From the NCBI RefSeq assembly GCF_005153485.1, contig NZ_CP039740.1:3537001-3601000 (forward strand): a stretch of 64,000 bases of DNA, written 5' to 3'. Source of the stretch: Pseudolabrys sp. FHR47. Its GTDB lineage: Bacteria > Pseudomonadota > Alphaproteobacteria > Rhizobiales > Xanthobacteraceae. The translations under genes were made by a program, and so were the position numbers. Shown here one piece after another: positions 1 through 9,166 of this stretch. Positions within the stretch are counted from its first letter, which is position 1, and the number at the start of each line of letters is the position of its first letter. The notes beneath the pieces were generated by a model. It worked only from the letters and a program-made list of their open reading frames with translations, was not told the DNA's origin and did not search any database.

Positions 1-626
1 CCTCGCACCTGACCGAATGGTCCAAGCTCGACCGCGCGCTGGTCGTGTCCTTTGCGCTGTCGGAAGTGCTGGTCCAAGGCGGCGAGCGCGTCGGCATCCC
101 GCTTCTGATGCGGCCGACCGCCAACCGCAATGTCATCGAGACCATGGCGCAGCGCATCATCCACGACCGTACCGAAAGACCGAGCCTGCCGCCGAACTTC
201 GCGCCGGCGCCGTTTTCGGAAGTCGTGATCTTCTCCGATCTGTGGAGCCCGATCGCCGAGTATCGCAAGATGATCGGCCAACTCGCCGCCAATGGCGCGC
301 GCGGCCATGTCGTGCAGGTGTGCGATCCGGCGGAAGAGACATTCCCCTATTCAGGCCGCGTCGAATTCGTTGAATCCGAAGGCCTCGGCAGCGTCACCGC
401 CGGCCGCGCCGAAACCTGGCGCAACGACTATCAAGCGCTGCTCGCCAATCATCGCGCTGCGTTGCGCGCCGAGACCGAAGCCTTCGGCTGGACCTTCACT
501 GTGCATCGCACCGATCGCGGCCCGACCGAACTTCTGTTCGCGCTGCATGGCCGCATGGGCGCGCACTCGATCCAGACCGCGCTTAACACCCGCCACCTTC
601 CCGTCGAAGAAGGAGGCGCGGCATGA
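1..626 (+). CDS. DUF58 domain protein, C-terminal part (5' end outside window)
   Basis: The window opens inside this gene. 207 codons are readable in frame from base 3, with no start codon needed. The visible part looks like the end of a DUF58 protein: the stretch LSEVLVQGGERVG is followed by a region with FSEVVIFSDLW and VVQVCDPAEETFPYSG, which matches the DP-E segment of the VWA-like fold of this family. DUF58 proteins usually sit next to a MoxR AAA ATPase and BatA-like membrane proteins; the latter follow here, and the ATPase would be expected just upstream of the window. The stop codon overlaps the next start (ATGA at 623-626), so the genes are translationally coupled. The family is sure, the biological role unknown. 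Confidence 0.85.
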   Translation, partial: SHLTEWSKLDRALVVSFALSEVLVQGGERVGIPLLMRPTANRNVIETMAQRIIHDRTERPSLPPNFAPAPFSEVVIFSDLWSPIAEYRKMIGQLAANGARGHVVQVCDPAEETFPYSGRVEFVESEGLGSVTAGRAETWRNDYQALLANHRAALRAETEAFGWTFTVHRTDRGPTELLFALHGRMGAHSIQTALNTRHLPVEEGGAA

Positions 627-3481
627 TCGGTTCGCTCCCGCTCGCTTTCGCCCAACCGCTGATCCTGCTCGGTCTGCTCAGTCTGCCGGTGCTGTGGTGG
701 CTGCTGCGGCTGGTGCCGCCGCGCCCGCAGGTCGTCTCATTCCCGCCGACGCGGCTTCTGTTCGAGATCGCGCCGAAGGAAGAGACGCCGTCGCGCACGC
801 CATGGTGGCTGATCCTGCTGCGCCTGCTGCTGGCCGCCCTTGTCATCATCGCCGCCGCCGGTCCTCTATGGAATCCGCCGGTCGCGACCGGGGCGAGGAA
901 CGCGCCGCTGCTCATTCTTGTCGATGACGGCTGGGCCGCGGCGGCGTCCTGGGACATTCGCCTGCGCACCGCCGACGAAATGCTGGCTCGCGCTGAAGCC
1001 GACAATCGCGGCGTCGCCCTGCTCCCGCTGTCGGAGACGGCGCGCGATATCTCGCTGCAGGTGGCCGGCGCTTTGCGGGTGCAAACGAAGCAACTCAAGC
1101 CGAAGCCGCATTCGATCGATCGCGTCGAGGCGCTCCCGGTCATCGATCGCTTCCTCAAGGTTACGCCGGATGTCGAGATCGTCTGGCTGTCCGACGGCGT
1201 CGATATGGGCAAAAGCGCGGGCTTCGTCGACGGCCTCAAGCAGATCGCCGGTTCGCGGCCGATGACGGTGGTCTCCGGCGGCATCGCCATTCCGCATGCG
1301 CTGGCCGCGGCCGACAATGCCGCGGGCGCGTTGACCGTCAAGGTGCTGCGCGCGCAGACCGGCGTCAGCGAGAACGGACTCATTCATGCCATCGACCTCA
1401 AGGGCCTACCGCTTGGCGATGCGCCATTCGCTTTCGGCAGCGGCGACCGCGAGGCCGAGGCGCGGATCACCCTGCCGGTTGAAATCCGCAATGACGTGGC
1501 GCGTTTGGAAATTGCCAGCGAACGTTCTGCCGGCGCCGTGCAACTCCTCGACAATCGCTGGCGGCGGCGCACCCTTGGCATCGTGTCGGGTTCGGCCGCC
1601 GATCGCTCGCAGCCGCTACTCGGCGCGTCATATTATCTTTCGCGCGCCCTCAATCCCTTCGCCGATGTGCGACTGGCCGAAAGTGTAGCGCCGGCCGAGG
1701 CGATCGGTCGTTTTCTCGACCAGCGCCTGCCGATGCTGGTACTCGCTGACGTCGGCAATGTCGCCGAAGCGCGCGGCCGGCTCGACACCTGGATCGAGAA
1801 CGGCGGCGTGCTCGTGCGCTTCGCCGGCCCGCATCTCGCGGCCGGCAGCGACGATCTCGTGCCGGTGCGCTTGCGCCGCGGCGGCCGCATCCTCGGCGGC
1901 TCGCTGAGCTGGGAGAAGCCGCAACAACTTGCCGCCTTCTCCCGCGAAAGCCCGTTCGTTTCCATGGCTGTGCCGAACGACGTCACCGTCACGCGCCAGG
2001 TGCTGGCCGAACCCGATGCGACGCTCGCCGACCGCACCTGGGCGACGCTCGCCGACGGCACGCCGCTAGTCACCGCGCAGCGCCGCGGCAAGGGTCTCAT
2101 CGTGCTTTTCCATGTGACCGCCGACACGCGCTGGTCCGATCTGCCGCTGTCGGGCGCTTTTGTCGACATGCTGCGCCAGATCGTATCGCTCGCCGGCGCG
2201 ACTCCCGCTGCGGACGGCGACGCCGCCGGGCGCACGAACGCCCAGGCGGTGCCGGCGACGCGCGTACTTGACGGCTTCGGCGCGTTCACGGTGCCGCCGG
2301 CCAGTGCGCGCCCCGTCCCCGCGGGCTTTGCAGGCCGCGCCACGGCCGATCACCCGCCCGGCTTCTACGGACCGCCGGAAGGCCTCGTCGCCGTCAATAC
2401 ACTGACGCCTGATGACCGCCCCGCCCCGCTCGATTTCTCTCCGCTCAATGCGCGACAGGACATCTATCGTTTCGGAGAACCGGTCGACCTGCGCGGTCCG
2501 GTTTTCATTGCGGCGTTCGGATTGATCGCAATCGACGCGCTGGTCGTGTTCGTGCTCGCCGGCGGCCTGGCCGCATTCGCGCGCCGCCGACGCGCTGCGA
2601 CGGCTGCCGCTCTGCTGCTGGCGCTCGCCGGCGGTCTAGCGATGCCCGAGCCCCTTCGCGCCCAGTCGACGCTGATCCCGTCGGGGAGCCTGCCGCAACG
2701 CACGCCGCTGTCGCCGCAGCAGCAAGACTATGCCATCAAAGCGACGCAGCAGACGCATCTCGCTTACATCATCACCGGCGACGCCGAAGTCGACGAAGTC
2801 AGCCGCGCCGGCCTTTCCGGCCTGACCCTTTTCCTCGCACAACGCACAGCACTCGAACCGGGCGAACCGGTCGGACTCGATCCGTCGCGCGACGAATTGT
2901 CGTTCTTTCCGGTGATCTACTGGCCGATCTCAGAGCGCGCCGCCAAGCCGTCGCGCGAGACGCTCGATCGCATCGACACTTATATGAAGCAAGGCGGCAC
3001 GGTGCTGTTCGATACGCGCGATGCCATTGACGCGCCACCCGGCCCCGACGGCGAAACGCGCTCTCCGGGTATGGTGGCGCTACGAGCCATTCTGTCGTCG
3101 CTCGACGTGCCGGAACTCGAGCCGATCCGCGCCGACCATGTCCTCAACAAGACGTTCTTCCTGATGAAGGACTTCCCGGGCCGCTTCACGACGGGCCGTC
3201 TTTGGGTCGAAGCGCTGCCCGCGGACGCCGAGGAAGATCCGAGCCGCCCGGCACGCGCCGGCGACGGCGTGTCCTCGATCATGATCACGTCGAACGATCT
3301 CGCCGGCGCCTGGGCGCTGCGGCCGGACGGCCAGGCCATGCTGCCGCTGGTGCCGGGCGAGCCACGCCAGCGCGAGTTCGCCTTCCGCGCCGGTGTCAAC
3401 ATCGTGATGTACGCACTGACCGGCAACTACAAAGCCGACCAGGTGCACATCCCCGCCCTGCTCGAACGGTTGGGGCAGTAA
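623..3481 (+). CDS. BatA-like N-terminal / DUF4159 membrane protein
   Basis: A 952-residue membrane protein. Residues 8-32 form a first membrane helix of BatA type (N-terminal aerotolerance-regulator-like), and a second helix lies at about 57-80. A large VWA-like/amidotransferase-like extracytoplasmic region follows, with a further helix near 630-655. After that comes a hydrophobic segment ending in a LRAQ motif like a secretion signal. The C-terminal 250 residues are DUF4159, seen in FFPVIYWPISERA and MKQGGTVLFDTRDA. The start ATG overlaps the stop of the DUF58 gene. In Hyphomicrobiales this gene commonly forms a set with moxR and DUF58 genes thought to act at the cell envelope. The exact function is not established; the domain call is firm. 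Confidence 0.85.
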   Translation: MIGSLPLAFAQPLILLGLLSLPVLWWLLRLVPPRPQVVSFPPTRLLFEIAPKEETPSRTPWWLILLRLLLAALVIIAAAGPLWNPPVATGARNAPLLILVDDGWAAAASWDIRLRTADEMLARAEADNRGVALLPLSETARDISLQVAGALRVQTKQLKPKPHSIDRVEALPVIDRFLKVTPDVEIVWLSDGVDMGKSAGFVDGLKQIAGSRPMTVVSGGIAIPHALAAADNAAGALTVKVLRAQTGVSENGLIHAIDLKGLPLGDAPFAFGSGDREAEARITLPVEIRNDVARLEIASERSAGAVQLLDNRWRRRTLGIVSGSAADRSQPLLGASYYLSRALNPFADVRLAESVAPAEAIGRFLDQRLPMLVLADVGNVAEARGRLDTWIENGGVLVRFAGPHLAAGSDDLVPVRLRRGGRILGGSLSWEKPQQLAAFSRESPFVSMAVPNDVTVTRQVLAEPDATLADRTWATLADGTPLVTAQRRGKGLIVLFHVTADTRWSDLPLSGAFVDMLRQIVSLAGATPAADGDAAGRTNAQAVPATRVLDGFGAFTVPPASARPVPAGFAGRATADHPPGFYGPPEGLVAVNTLTPDDRPAPLDFSPLNARQDIYRFGEPVDLRGPVFIAAFGLIAIDALVVFVLAGGLAAFARRRRAATAAALLLALAGGLAMPEPLRAQSTLIPSGSLPQRTPLSPQQQDYAIKATQQTHLAYIITGDAEVDEVSRAGLSGLTLFLAQRTALEPGEPVGLDPSRDELSFFPVIYWPISERAAKPSRETLDRIDTYMKQGGTVLFDTRDAIDAPPGPDGETRSPGMVALRAILSSLDVPELEPIRADHVLNKTFFLMKDFPGRFTTGRLWVEALPADAEEDPSRPARAGDGVSSIMITSNDLAGAWALRPDGQAMLPLVPGEPRQREFAFRAGVNIVMYALTGNYKADQVHIPALLERLGQ

Positions 3482-3482
3482 C

Positions 3483-5552
3483 ATGAATCTCGGCGTCGCC
3501 TTCGCACCGCTGGTTCCGCAATACGTCGTCTGGACGGCGTTTGGCGTTGCCGTGCTGCTGTCGATCCTGCTGCTGATCGCGCGCAGCCGCGGCGCGGTGA
3601 TACGCACCATCGCCATGGCCATGCTGGTGCTGGCGCTCGCCAACCCCTCGATGACGCGTGAAGACCGCGACCCGATCCCCTCCGTAGCCGCAGTCATCAT
3701 CGACAAGAGCCCGAGCCAGGAATTCGGCGACCGCGCCGCGCAAACCGAACAAGCGCGCGAGACTTTAATCGATCGCCTCAAGCGCGTCCCCGGTCTCGAA
3801 GTGCGCGTCGCCGAAGCCGGCGCTGCCGATGGCGAAACCGACGGCACGCGTCTTTTCAACGCACTGTCCTCGACGCTCGCCGACGTGCCGCCGGACCGCA
3901 TCGCCGGCGCGGTAATGATCACCGACGGCCGCATTCACGACATTCCGGCCGACGCCACCGCGCTTGGCTTTGCCGCGCCGCTGCATGCGCTGATCACCGG
4001 CCGCGCCAACGAGATCGACCGCCGCGTCGTGCTCACGCAAACGCCGCGCTTCGGCATTGTCGGCCAGATGCAGACCATCGGCTTCAAGATCGAAGATCAG
4101 GGCGCACCGTCCGGACCGGTGCAGGTCACCGTGCGGCGCGATGGCGAACTGCTCGAGCAGCGCACCGTCAATGGCGGCGCCGAAATCCGCATGCAGGTGC
4201 AGATCCCGCATGCCGGCGCCAATATCGTCGAAGTCGAGGCGGCGCCGCTCGCCAATGAGCTGACGCTGGTGAACAACCGCGCCGTCATTTCCATCGACGG
4301 CGTGCGTGACAAGCTGCGCGTACTTCTGGTGTCGGGCGAGCCGCATGCCGGCGAGCGCACCTGGCGCAACCTTCTCAAGTCGGACGCCTCGGTCGATCTC
4401 GTCCACTTCACCATTCTGCGTCCACCGGAAAAGCAGGACGGCACGCCGATCAACGAACTGTCGCTGATCGCCTTCCCGACACGCGAGCTGTTCCAGCAGA
4501 AGATCAGCGAATTCCAGCTCATCATCTTCGACCGCTACGCGCGGCAGGGCGTGCTGCCGATGATCTATTTCGACAACATCGCCCGCTACGTCCGCAACGG
4601 CGGCGCGGTCATGATCGCCGCCGGTCCTGACTACGCCTCGCAAACCTCGATCTGGCGTACCCCGCTGGATGTGATCCTGCCAGCCGAGCCATCCGGCGAC
4701 GTGACCGAACAGAGCTTCCACGCCCGCCTGTCCGATGCCGGCAAGCGTCATCCCGTCACGCGCGCGCTCGAAGGCTCGGACGCCGAGCCGCCGGCCTGGA
4801 GTCACTGGTTCCGGCTGGTCAACACCAAGCGCACCACCGGCACAACGGTGATGCAGGGGCCGGATAACAAGCCACTCCTGGTGCTGGCGCGCGAAGGCGA
4901 AGGCCGTGTCGCGCTGATGCTGTCCGATCACATCTGGCTGTGGGCACGCGGCTATGAAGGCGGCGGCCCGCATCTCGACCTGTTGCGCCGCCTGTCGCAC
5001 TGGCTGATGAAGCAGCCCGACCTCGACGAGGAAGCGTTGCGCCTCATCGTGCGCGGCCGTGACATGACCGTGCAACGCCAGACCATGGCCGACGCGGTCG
5101 CGGACGTCACCGTCACATCGCCATCCGGCAAGAGCCAGACGTTGAAGTTGTCGTCAGCCGAGCCCGGCCTGTGGCGCTCGCAGGTGCCCGCCAATGAACT
5201 CGGCCTGTGGCGCGCCACGGATGGCAAGCTGACCGCGCTGGTCAATGTCGGCCCGGCCAATCCGCGCGAATTCCAGGAAGTGACCTCAACAACGCGAACG
5301 CTGGCCGCGCTCGCGGACGGCACCGGCGGCAGCGTGCGCCGCCTCATCGAAGGCGCCGGCGGAGTCGAAGTACCGCGCGTTGTGCCGGTGCGCACCGCCT
5401 CGACCTATCGCGGCGACGACTGGATCGGCATGAAGATGCGCGACGTCTCGGTGGTGCGCGGCATCGGCGTGCTGCCGATCTTCACCGGACTGATCGGCCT
5501 GTTGCTGCTGGTCGGCTCGCTGGCGCTGACCTGGGCCAGAGAAGGCCGGTAG
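3483..5552 (+). CDS. large membrane protein with VWA-like / glutamine-amidotransferase-like region
   Basis: A 689-residue protein starting one base after the stop of the DUF4159 gene, so almost certainly cotranscribed. Two N-terminal membrane helices (about residues 13-33 and 38-56) are followed by a region beginning AAVIIDKSPS that resembles a VWA-type fold. Next comes a long periplasmic stretch including LRVLLVSGEPHAGER and a class-I-amidotransferase-like segment (NGGAVMIAAGPDY), and a single C-terminal helix around 665-685. It is the usual third member of the DUF58-DUF4159 set. No catalytic residues are recognised; a structural or regulatory envelope role is inferred from context only. Confidence 0.75.
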   Translation: MNLGVAFAPLVPQYVVWTAFGVAVLLSILLLIARSRGAVIRTIAMAMLVLALANPSMTREDRDPIPSVAAVIIDKSPSQEFGDRAAQTEQARETLIDRLKRVPGLEVRVAEAGAADGETDGTRLFNALSSTLADVPPDRIAGAVMITDGRIHDIPADATALGFAAPLHALITGRANEIDRRVVLTQTPRFGIVGQMQTIGFKIEDQGAPSGPVQVTVRRDGELLEQRTVNGGAEIRMQVQIPHAGANIVEVEAAPLANELTLVNNRAVISIDGVRDKLRVLLVSGEPHAGERTWRNLLKSDASVDLVHFTILRPPEKQDGTPINELSLIAFPTRELFQQKISEFQLIIFDRYARQGVLPMIYFDNIARYVRNGGAVMIAAGPDYASQTSIWRTPLDVILPAEPSGDVTEQSFHARLSDAGKRHPVTRALEGSDAEPPAWSHWFRLVNTKRTTGTTVMQGPDNKPLLVLAREGEGRVALMLSDHIWLWARGYEGGGPHLDLLRRLSHWLMKQPDLDEEALRLIVRGRDMTVQRQTMADAVADVTVTSPSGKSQTLKLSSAEPGLWRSQVPANELGLWRATDGKLTALVNVGPANPREFQEVTSTTRTLAALADGTGGSVRRLIEGAGGVEVPRVVPVRTASTYRGDDWIGMKMRDVSVVRGIGVLPIFTGLIGLLLLVGSLALTWAREGR

Positions 5553-5571
5553 CACAAACTCCGTTCACTCT

Positions 5572-5624
5572 CGCGAAAGCGGGGATTCATTTCTGAAAAG
5601 AAAGACTGGGTTCCCGCTTTCGCG
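5572..5624. repeat. paired inverted repeat of the GCGAAAGC family, copy 1
   Basis: Two perfectly complementary 12-base arms, CGCGAAAGCGGG (5572-5583) and CCCGCTTTCGCG (5613-5624), lie 19 bases past a stop codon. The same GCGAAAGCGGG core recurs at 8.6, 9.2 and 10.9 kb. It is intergenic and shows no coding potential; it is probably a REP-like element that may also protect or end transcripts. Confidence 0.75.
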
Positions 5625-5678
5625 GCGACGAACGGTTTGTTAGCGTCCGTTACACCTTCTGACGCTCGTGTGTTCCCC

Positions 5679-6308
5679 ATGACCCTTTCCCTCTTCGTCG
5701 CCACCATGATCGCCGGTTTCACCTACTCGGTGATCCCCGGACCCGCTGTGCTGCTGGTGTTCTCGCTCGCCGCCCAGCACGGCCGCGCCATGGGCGCCAA
5801 ATTTCTGATCGGTCACATGGTCGGCGACATTACGTGGAGCGCCATGGCGTTCGCTTCCATCGTCGGCGTGAGCAAGATGGGCCCGCTGCTGTTCGACATC
5901 CTCGGTGCCGGCTGCGGGCTGTACCTGATCTATCTCGGTATCAAGGCGATCCGCGCCAAATCGATCGGTGACGCGCCGGTGCTGCGCGGCCACAGGCCCT
6001 ACCGCGCCGGCTTCCTGTTCGGGCTCACCAATCCCAAAGCCTATCCCGTGGCGGTCGCGGTCTTCACGGCGCTGATCGCGCGCTATACGATGGATTTATC
6101 CTGGTCGTCGCTGCCGCTGATGGGACTCGCCGCCTGGATCGGACTGGTGCTCGGCTATCTCGCGACTTTGTTCTGGGCAGGATTGCCGCTGGTGCGGCGC
6201 TTTTTCCTCATGCACGGCGTCGTGGTCACGCGCATCATCGGCGTGACCTTCGTCCTGTTTGGATTGAAGTCGCTGGTCGACGCCGGCCGTTCGTTCCAGA
6301 CGCGCTAG
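5679..6308 (+). CDS. LysE/RhtB-family amino-acid exporter
   Basis: A 209-residue protein of the LysE/RhtB superfamily, which exports amino acids or homoserine-type metabolites across the inner membrane. The N-terminus MTLSLFVATMIAGF continues into YSVIPGPAVLLVF, the signature proline-glycine-proline segment of the family. About six hydrophobic segments span the rest, and FLFGLTNPKAYPVAV is the conserved N-P-K segment. The ATG at 5679 was preferred over an upstream TTG at 5637, because the upstream stretch is derived from the palindromic repeat area and the family motif begins directly after this ATG. Substrate cannot be told. A second family member lies at 7935-8570. Confidence 0.85.
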   Translation: MTLSLFVATMIAGFTYSVIPGPAVLLVFSLAAQHGRAMGAKFLIGHMVGDITWSAMAFASIVGVSKMGPLLFDILGAGCGLYLIYLGIKAIRAKSIGDAPVLRGHRPYRAGFLFGLTNPKAYPVAVAVFTALIARYTMDLSWSSLPLMGLAAWIGLVLGYLATLFWAGLPLVRRFFLMHGVVVTRIIGVTFVLFGLKSLVDAGRSFQTR

Positions 6309-6317
6309 CGTCGAGCT

Positions 6318-6830
6318 TCAGTCTGGCTCAACCCAGTCCGGCCGGATCAGCCCGGTAACGCCGTCGAATGCGCCGGGCACAAGCTCGTTAACGAGGAGCC
6401 GGGCCGGGTTGACCGGGCCGGGCATCTTCACCTGCCCCTTGGGAATGCGCTTGAAGCCGCTGCGGCCGTAATAGGGCTCGTCGCCGACCAGCACGACCAG
6501 TTTGTACCCTTTGGCTTTGGCGTCCTTGAGCGCGCGGGACATCAGAGCAGCACCGACACCGCGCGAGCGGAACGGCGGTTCGACCGTCAGCGGCCCGAGC
6601 AGCAGCGCCGGGGTGTCGCCGATGCAGACCGGCGTCAGTCGGATAGAGCCGACCATCAGGGTGCCGATCCGGGCGACGAAGGACAGTTCGAGCAGGTGGC
6701 TCCGCCCTTCCCGGATGCGGTAGGCGCTGCGCGCATAACGCCCCGGACCAAACGTGCGCTCGTTCAGGCGTTCGACGGCGAGCGCGTCGCTCGGCGTTTC
6801 GGGGACAATGGTGAGGTCGAGTTCGCTCAT
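6318..6830 (-). CDS. GNAT-family N-acetyltransferase
   Basis: A 170-residue protein of the GNAT fold. The acetyl-CoA binding motif A is visible as PPFRSRGVGAALM (R/Q-x-x-G-x-G/A), preceded by LLLGPLTVEP, and the late motif YYGRSGFKRI is typical of the YhbS-like subgroup. It probably transfers acetyl groups to a small amine or peptide; the substrate is unknown. The gene converges on the LysE gene, with only nine bases between the two stop codons, so the two share a terminator region. Confidence 0.8.
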   Translation of the reverse strand: MSELDLTIVPETPSDALAVERLNERTFGPGRYARSAYRIREGRSHLLELSFVARIGTLMVGSIRLTPVCIGDTPALLLGPLTVEPPFRSRGVGAALMSRALKDAKAKGYKLVVLVGDEPYYGRSGFKRIPKGQVKMPGPVNPARLLVNELVPGAFDGVTGLIRPDWVEPD

Positions 6831-6933
6831 GAAACCATGCGATTAGCACCCTGCCCGCCCAAGGTCCATCGGCGGTGGCGGCGGGCTCCCCAAGGGCTTA
6901 ACTAACCGGGGACAGTCAAAAAAGGAATGCGGC

Positions 6934-7908
6934 ATGGGACTTCTGGTTGACGGCGTCTGGCGTGACGAATGGTACCAAACCAGGAATGGCCGCTTCGAGC
7001 GGCAGGCCTCGCCGTTCCGCAACTGGGTGACCGCCGACGGCAGCGCCGGACCGACGGGCAAGTCCGGTTTCAAGGCCGAGGCCGGCCGCTATCACCTCTA
7101 TGTCTCGCTCGCCTGTCCCTGGGCGCACCGCACGATGATCTTCCGTCAGCTCAAGGGCCTCGAAAATCTCATCTCGATGTCGGTCGTCTCTCCCGACATG
7201 CGGGAAAACGGCTGGACCTTCCACAAAGACGAAGGCTCGACCGGCGACGCGATCAACGGCAAGGACAAGCTCTACGAGATCTATCTGCTCGCCGATCCGG
7301 CCTTCACCGGCCGCGTCACCGTGCCTGTGCTGTGGGACATGAAGACGAAGACGATTGTCAACAACGAATCGTCCGAAATCATCCGCATGTTCAACTCGGC
7401 CTTCGATGGACTGACCGGCAACACCGTCGATTTCTATCCACAGGCGCTGCGCGCCGAGATCGACCGCATCAACGACCTCGTCTATCCGAACATCAACAAC
7501 GGCGTCTATCGCGCCGGCTTCGCGACGACGCAGGAGGCTTACGAGGAAGCCTTCCGCAACCTGTTCGACGCGCTCGACCGGGTCGAGGATATCCTGTCGC
7601 GGCAACGTTATCTCGCGGGTAACCAGATCACCGAAGCCGACTGGCGGCTGTTCACGACCCTGGTGCGTTTCGACGCCGTCTATTACGCGCACTTCAAGTG
7701 CAACTGGCGACACATTCACGAATATCCGAATCTGTCGAACTACGTGCGAGAACTCTACCAAGTCCCGGGCGTCGCCGGGACGGTGGACCTCGGGCAGATC
7801 AAGCGGCATTATTATTTCAGCCAGCGGATGGTGAATCCGACCGGCATTGTCCCGGTCGGCCCGCAGCTCGATTTCGCCAGCAAGCATGACCGGGGAAGAT
7901 TGAGCTGA
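6934..7908 (+). CDS. glutathionyl-hydroquinone reductase (YqjG/ECM4-like, GST superfamily)
   Basis: A 324-residue glutathione-S-transferase-superfamily enzyme of the Xi class. It reduces glutathionyl-hydroquinones by glutathione-dependent thiol exchange. The catalytic cysteine sits in SLACPWAHRT (about residue 59), the exact motif of this class. An N-terminal thioredoxin-like region contains VPVLWDMKTKTIVNNESSEI, in which V-P and the E-S pair contact glutathione, and it is followed by the helical domain. The length matches the family. It stands alone upstream of a LysE exporter with 26 bases between them, so cotranscription is possible. It may serve aromatic-compound detoxification, in keeping with the gentisate genes further right, but that link is inference. 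Confidence 0.9.
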   Translation: MGLLVDGVWRDEWYQTRNGRFERQASPFRNWVTADGSAGPTGKSGFKAEAGRYHLYVSLACPWAHRTMIFRQLKGLENLISMSVVSPDMRENGWTFHKDEGSTGDAINGKDKLYEIYLLADPAFTGRVTVPVLWDMKTKTIVNNESSEIIRMFNSAFDGLTGNTVDFYPQALRAEIDRINDLVYPNINNGVYRAGFATTQEAYEEAFRNLFDALDRVEDILSRQRYLAGNQITEADWRLFTTLVRFDAVYYAHFKCNWRHIHEYPNLSNYVRELYQVPGVAGTVDLGQIKRHYYFSQRMVNPTGIVPVGPQLDFASKHDRGRLS

Positions 7909-7934
7909 CTCCTTCTTTCGTTGCAGAGGTTCCG

Positions 7935-8570
7935 ATGTTCGGTACGCACGATCTCTGGCTCTTCATTCTGTCGGCCCTGCTGCTGAACATCACACCGGGG
8001 CCGGACACGGCGCTGGTGGTGGCGCGCTCGACACAAATGGGTTTGCGCGGCGGCGTGGCGGCGTCGTTCGGCATTGCCGGCGGCATCGTCGTGCACATTG
8101 CAGCGGCGGCCATCGGCCTGTCGGCGTTGATCGCGGCCTCCGCCACCGCCTTCACCGTCATCAAATATGTCGGCGCCGCCTACCTCATCTATATCGGCCT
8201 GCGCATGATCCTCAGCCGTTCCGCCGCGGTGGCCGAAAGCACCGCGCCGGCGCAGACGACGTTGCCGCTGCGCAGCGTGTTCTGGCAGGGCTTCTTCAGC
8301 AACGCGCTCAATCCGAAGGTGGCGATCTTCTTCCTCGCCTTCCTGCCGCAGTTCGTCAGCAACGACACGCCGTCGAAGGCGATCGCCTTCCTGTTCCTCG
8401 GCGTTGTCTTCATCATCGGCGGCACGCTATGGAGCCTGGTCCTCGCCGCCGTCACGGCGCATGCGACGTCGCGGCTGAAGGCGACGCGGCGCTTCCAGCG
8501 CCTCATCGACAGCGCCATCGGCGCCATGTTCGTCGCGCTCGGCATAAGGCTGGCGCTGGTGGAACGCTGA
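7935..8570 (+). CDS. LysE/RhtB-family amino-acid exporter (second copy)
   Basis: A 211-residue integral membrane protein of the LysE/RhtB superfamily. ILSALLLNITPGPDTALVV carries the family signature P-G-P-D near the N-terminus, and FFSNALNPKVAIFFLAF is the conserved N-P-K segment of the middle helix. Six hydrophobic segments are visible. It starts 26 bases after the glutathionyl-hydroquinone reductase gene and is followed by a palindromic repeat 12 bases past the stop. It is more like RhtB/YggA-type exporters than the copy at 5.7 kb; the two are only distantly similar. Substrate unknown. Confidence 0.87.
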   Translation: MFGTHDLWLFILSALLLNITPGPDTALVVARSTQMGLRGGVAASFGIAGGIVVHIAAAAIGLSALIAASATAFTVIKYVGAAYLIYIGLRMILSRSAAVAESTAPAQTTLPLRSVFWQGFFSNALNPKVAIFFLAFLPQFVSNDTPSKAIAFLFLGVVFIIGGTLWSLVLAAVTAHATSRLKATRRFQRLIDSAIGAMFVALGIRLALVER

Positions 8571-8582
8571 ATCGCCGCCGTC

Positions 8583-8656
8583 GTTCTCCGCGAAGGCGGA
8601 GAACCCAACACTTGCGACGATCTTGAGAAGAGCTGGATCCCCGCGTTCGCGGGGAT
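8583..8656. repeat. paired hairpin repeat, copy 2
   Basis: Two hairpins stand 32 bases apart. The first is GTTCTCCGC/GCGGAGAAC (8583-8604, loop GAAG). The second is ATCCCCGC/GCGGGGAT (8637-8656, loop GTTC). The layout of two strong hairpins around a variable spacer, just after a stop codon, is shared with the copies at 9.2 and 10.9 kb. Confidence 0.75.
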
Positions 8657-8699
8657 GACCGGTTCTGGATTTGTCTGATTCAATTTTCAAACAGCCCGG

Positions 8700-9130
8700 A
8701 AACTTGCAGCCAACGCTCCGCTGGCCCTGTTCTTTACGGCGCGGGTCACGCCGGCTTCCCTTTCCTTCTCCCTCGGCGCATGCCGAGGGGATGGAGCGCC
8801 GCGAGGCGCCCTTTTTGGATCGCACCTTGAGGGTGCGAGGCATCCCCTGCGAAGGGACGCCCGCGCCCCGCGGCGCTCCATCGCGGTGTCTTACGGCGCA
8901 CGGGCCGCGCTTCTGGCGGCTGATCCATCTTGCGATGGGTAGCGCTCACCATCAGCAAGCTCCTTGCAGCCGGTCTTATTGCCGGCGGGCGGAGCCCCGT
9001 CGCCGCCCGAGCGCCCGGGATGCGTAATCCCCGGGCTCGCGGGCACCGCGCCCTGTTCCCACTGAAACGACGCCTCATGACAGCGCCCCCGGCCGGAACA
9101 GGACGAAATGAGCCTATAATGTCCTAGGAA
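8700..9130. other. hairpin-rich non-coding stretch (no gene seen)
   Basis: No plausible gene lies between 8571 and 9367. This central part carries many perfect stems. They are CCTCGGC/GCCGAGG (8771-8788), a 14-bp pair GATGGAGCGCCGCG (8790-8803) with CGCGGCGCTCCATC (8869-8882), and inside it TCGCACC/GGTGCGA (8820-8838) and TCCC/GGGA (8843-8857). Further right are CCATC/GATGG (8925-8938), GCCGG/CCGGC (8969-8986), GCCCGGG/CCCGGGC (9013-9036) and CCTGTTCC/GGAACAGG (9052-9102). The 14-bp pair enclosing two hairpins would fold as a three-way junction. It may be a structured RNA, a MITE-like element or a composite of repeats; I cannot assign it to a known family. Confidence 0.6.
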
Positions 9131-9166
9131 TAAGAGTCAAGGACTATTTTCTGGCCTCGTATCGTC

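Noticed and set aside
3765..5075. Long open frame antisense to the VWA-like protein gene
   Set aside because: Typical GC-rich shadow: composition rich in Arg, Gln and His, no family resemblance, and the plus strand carries a coherent membrane protein.
8700..9130. tmRNA, 6S RNA or tRNA gene in the hairpin-rich gap
   Set aside because: No TTCGA T-loop arrangement, no acceptor stem, no tag reading frame and no match to the known 6S bubble could be recognised; left as an unassigned structured stretch.
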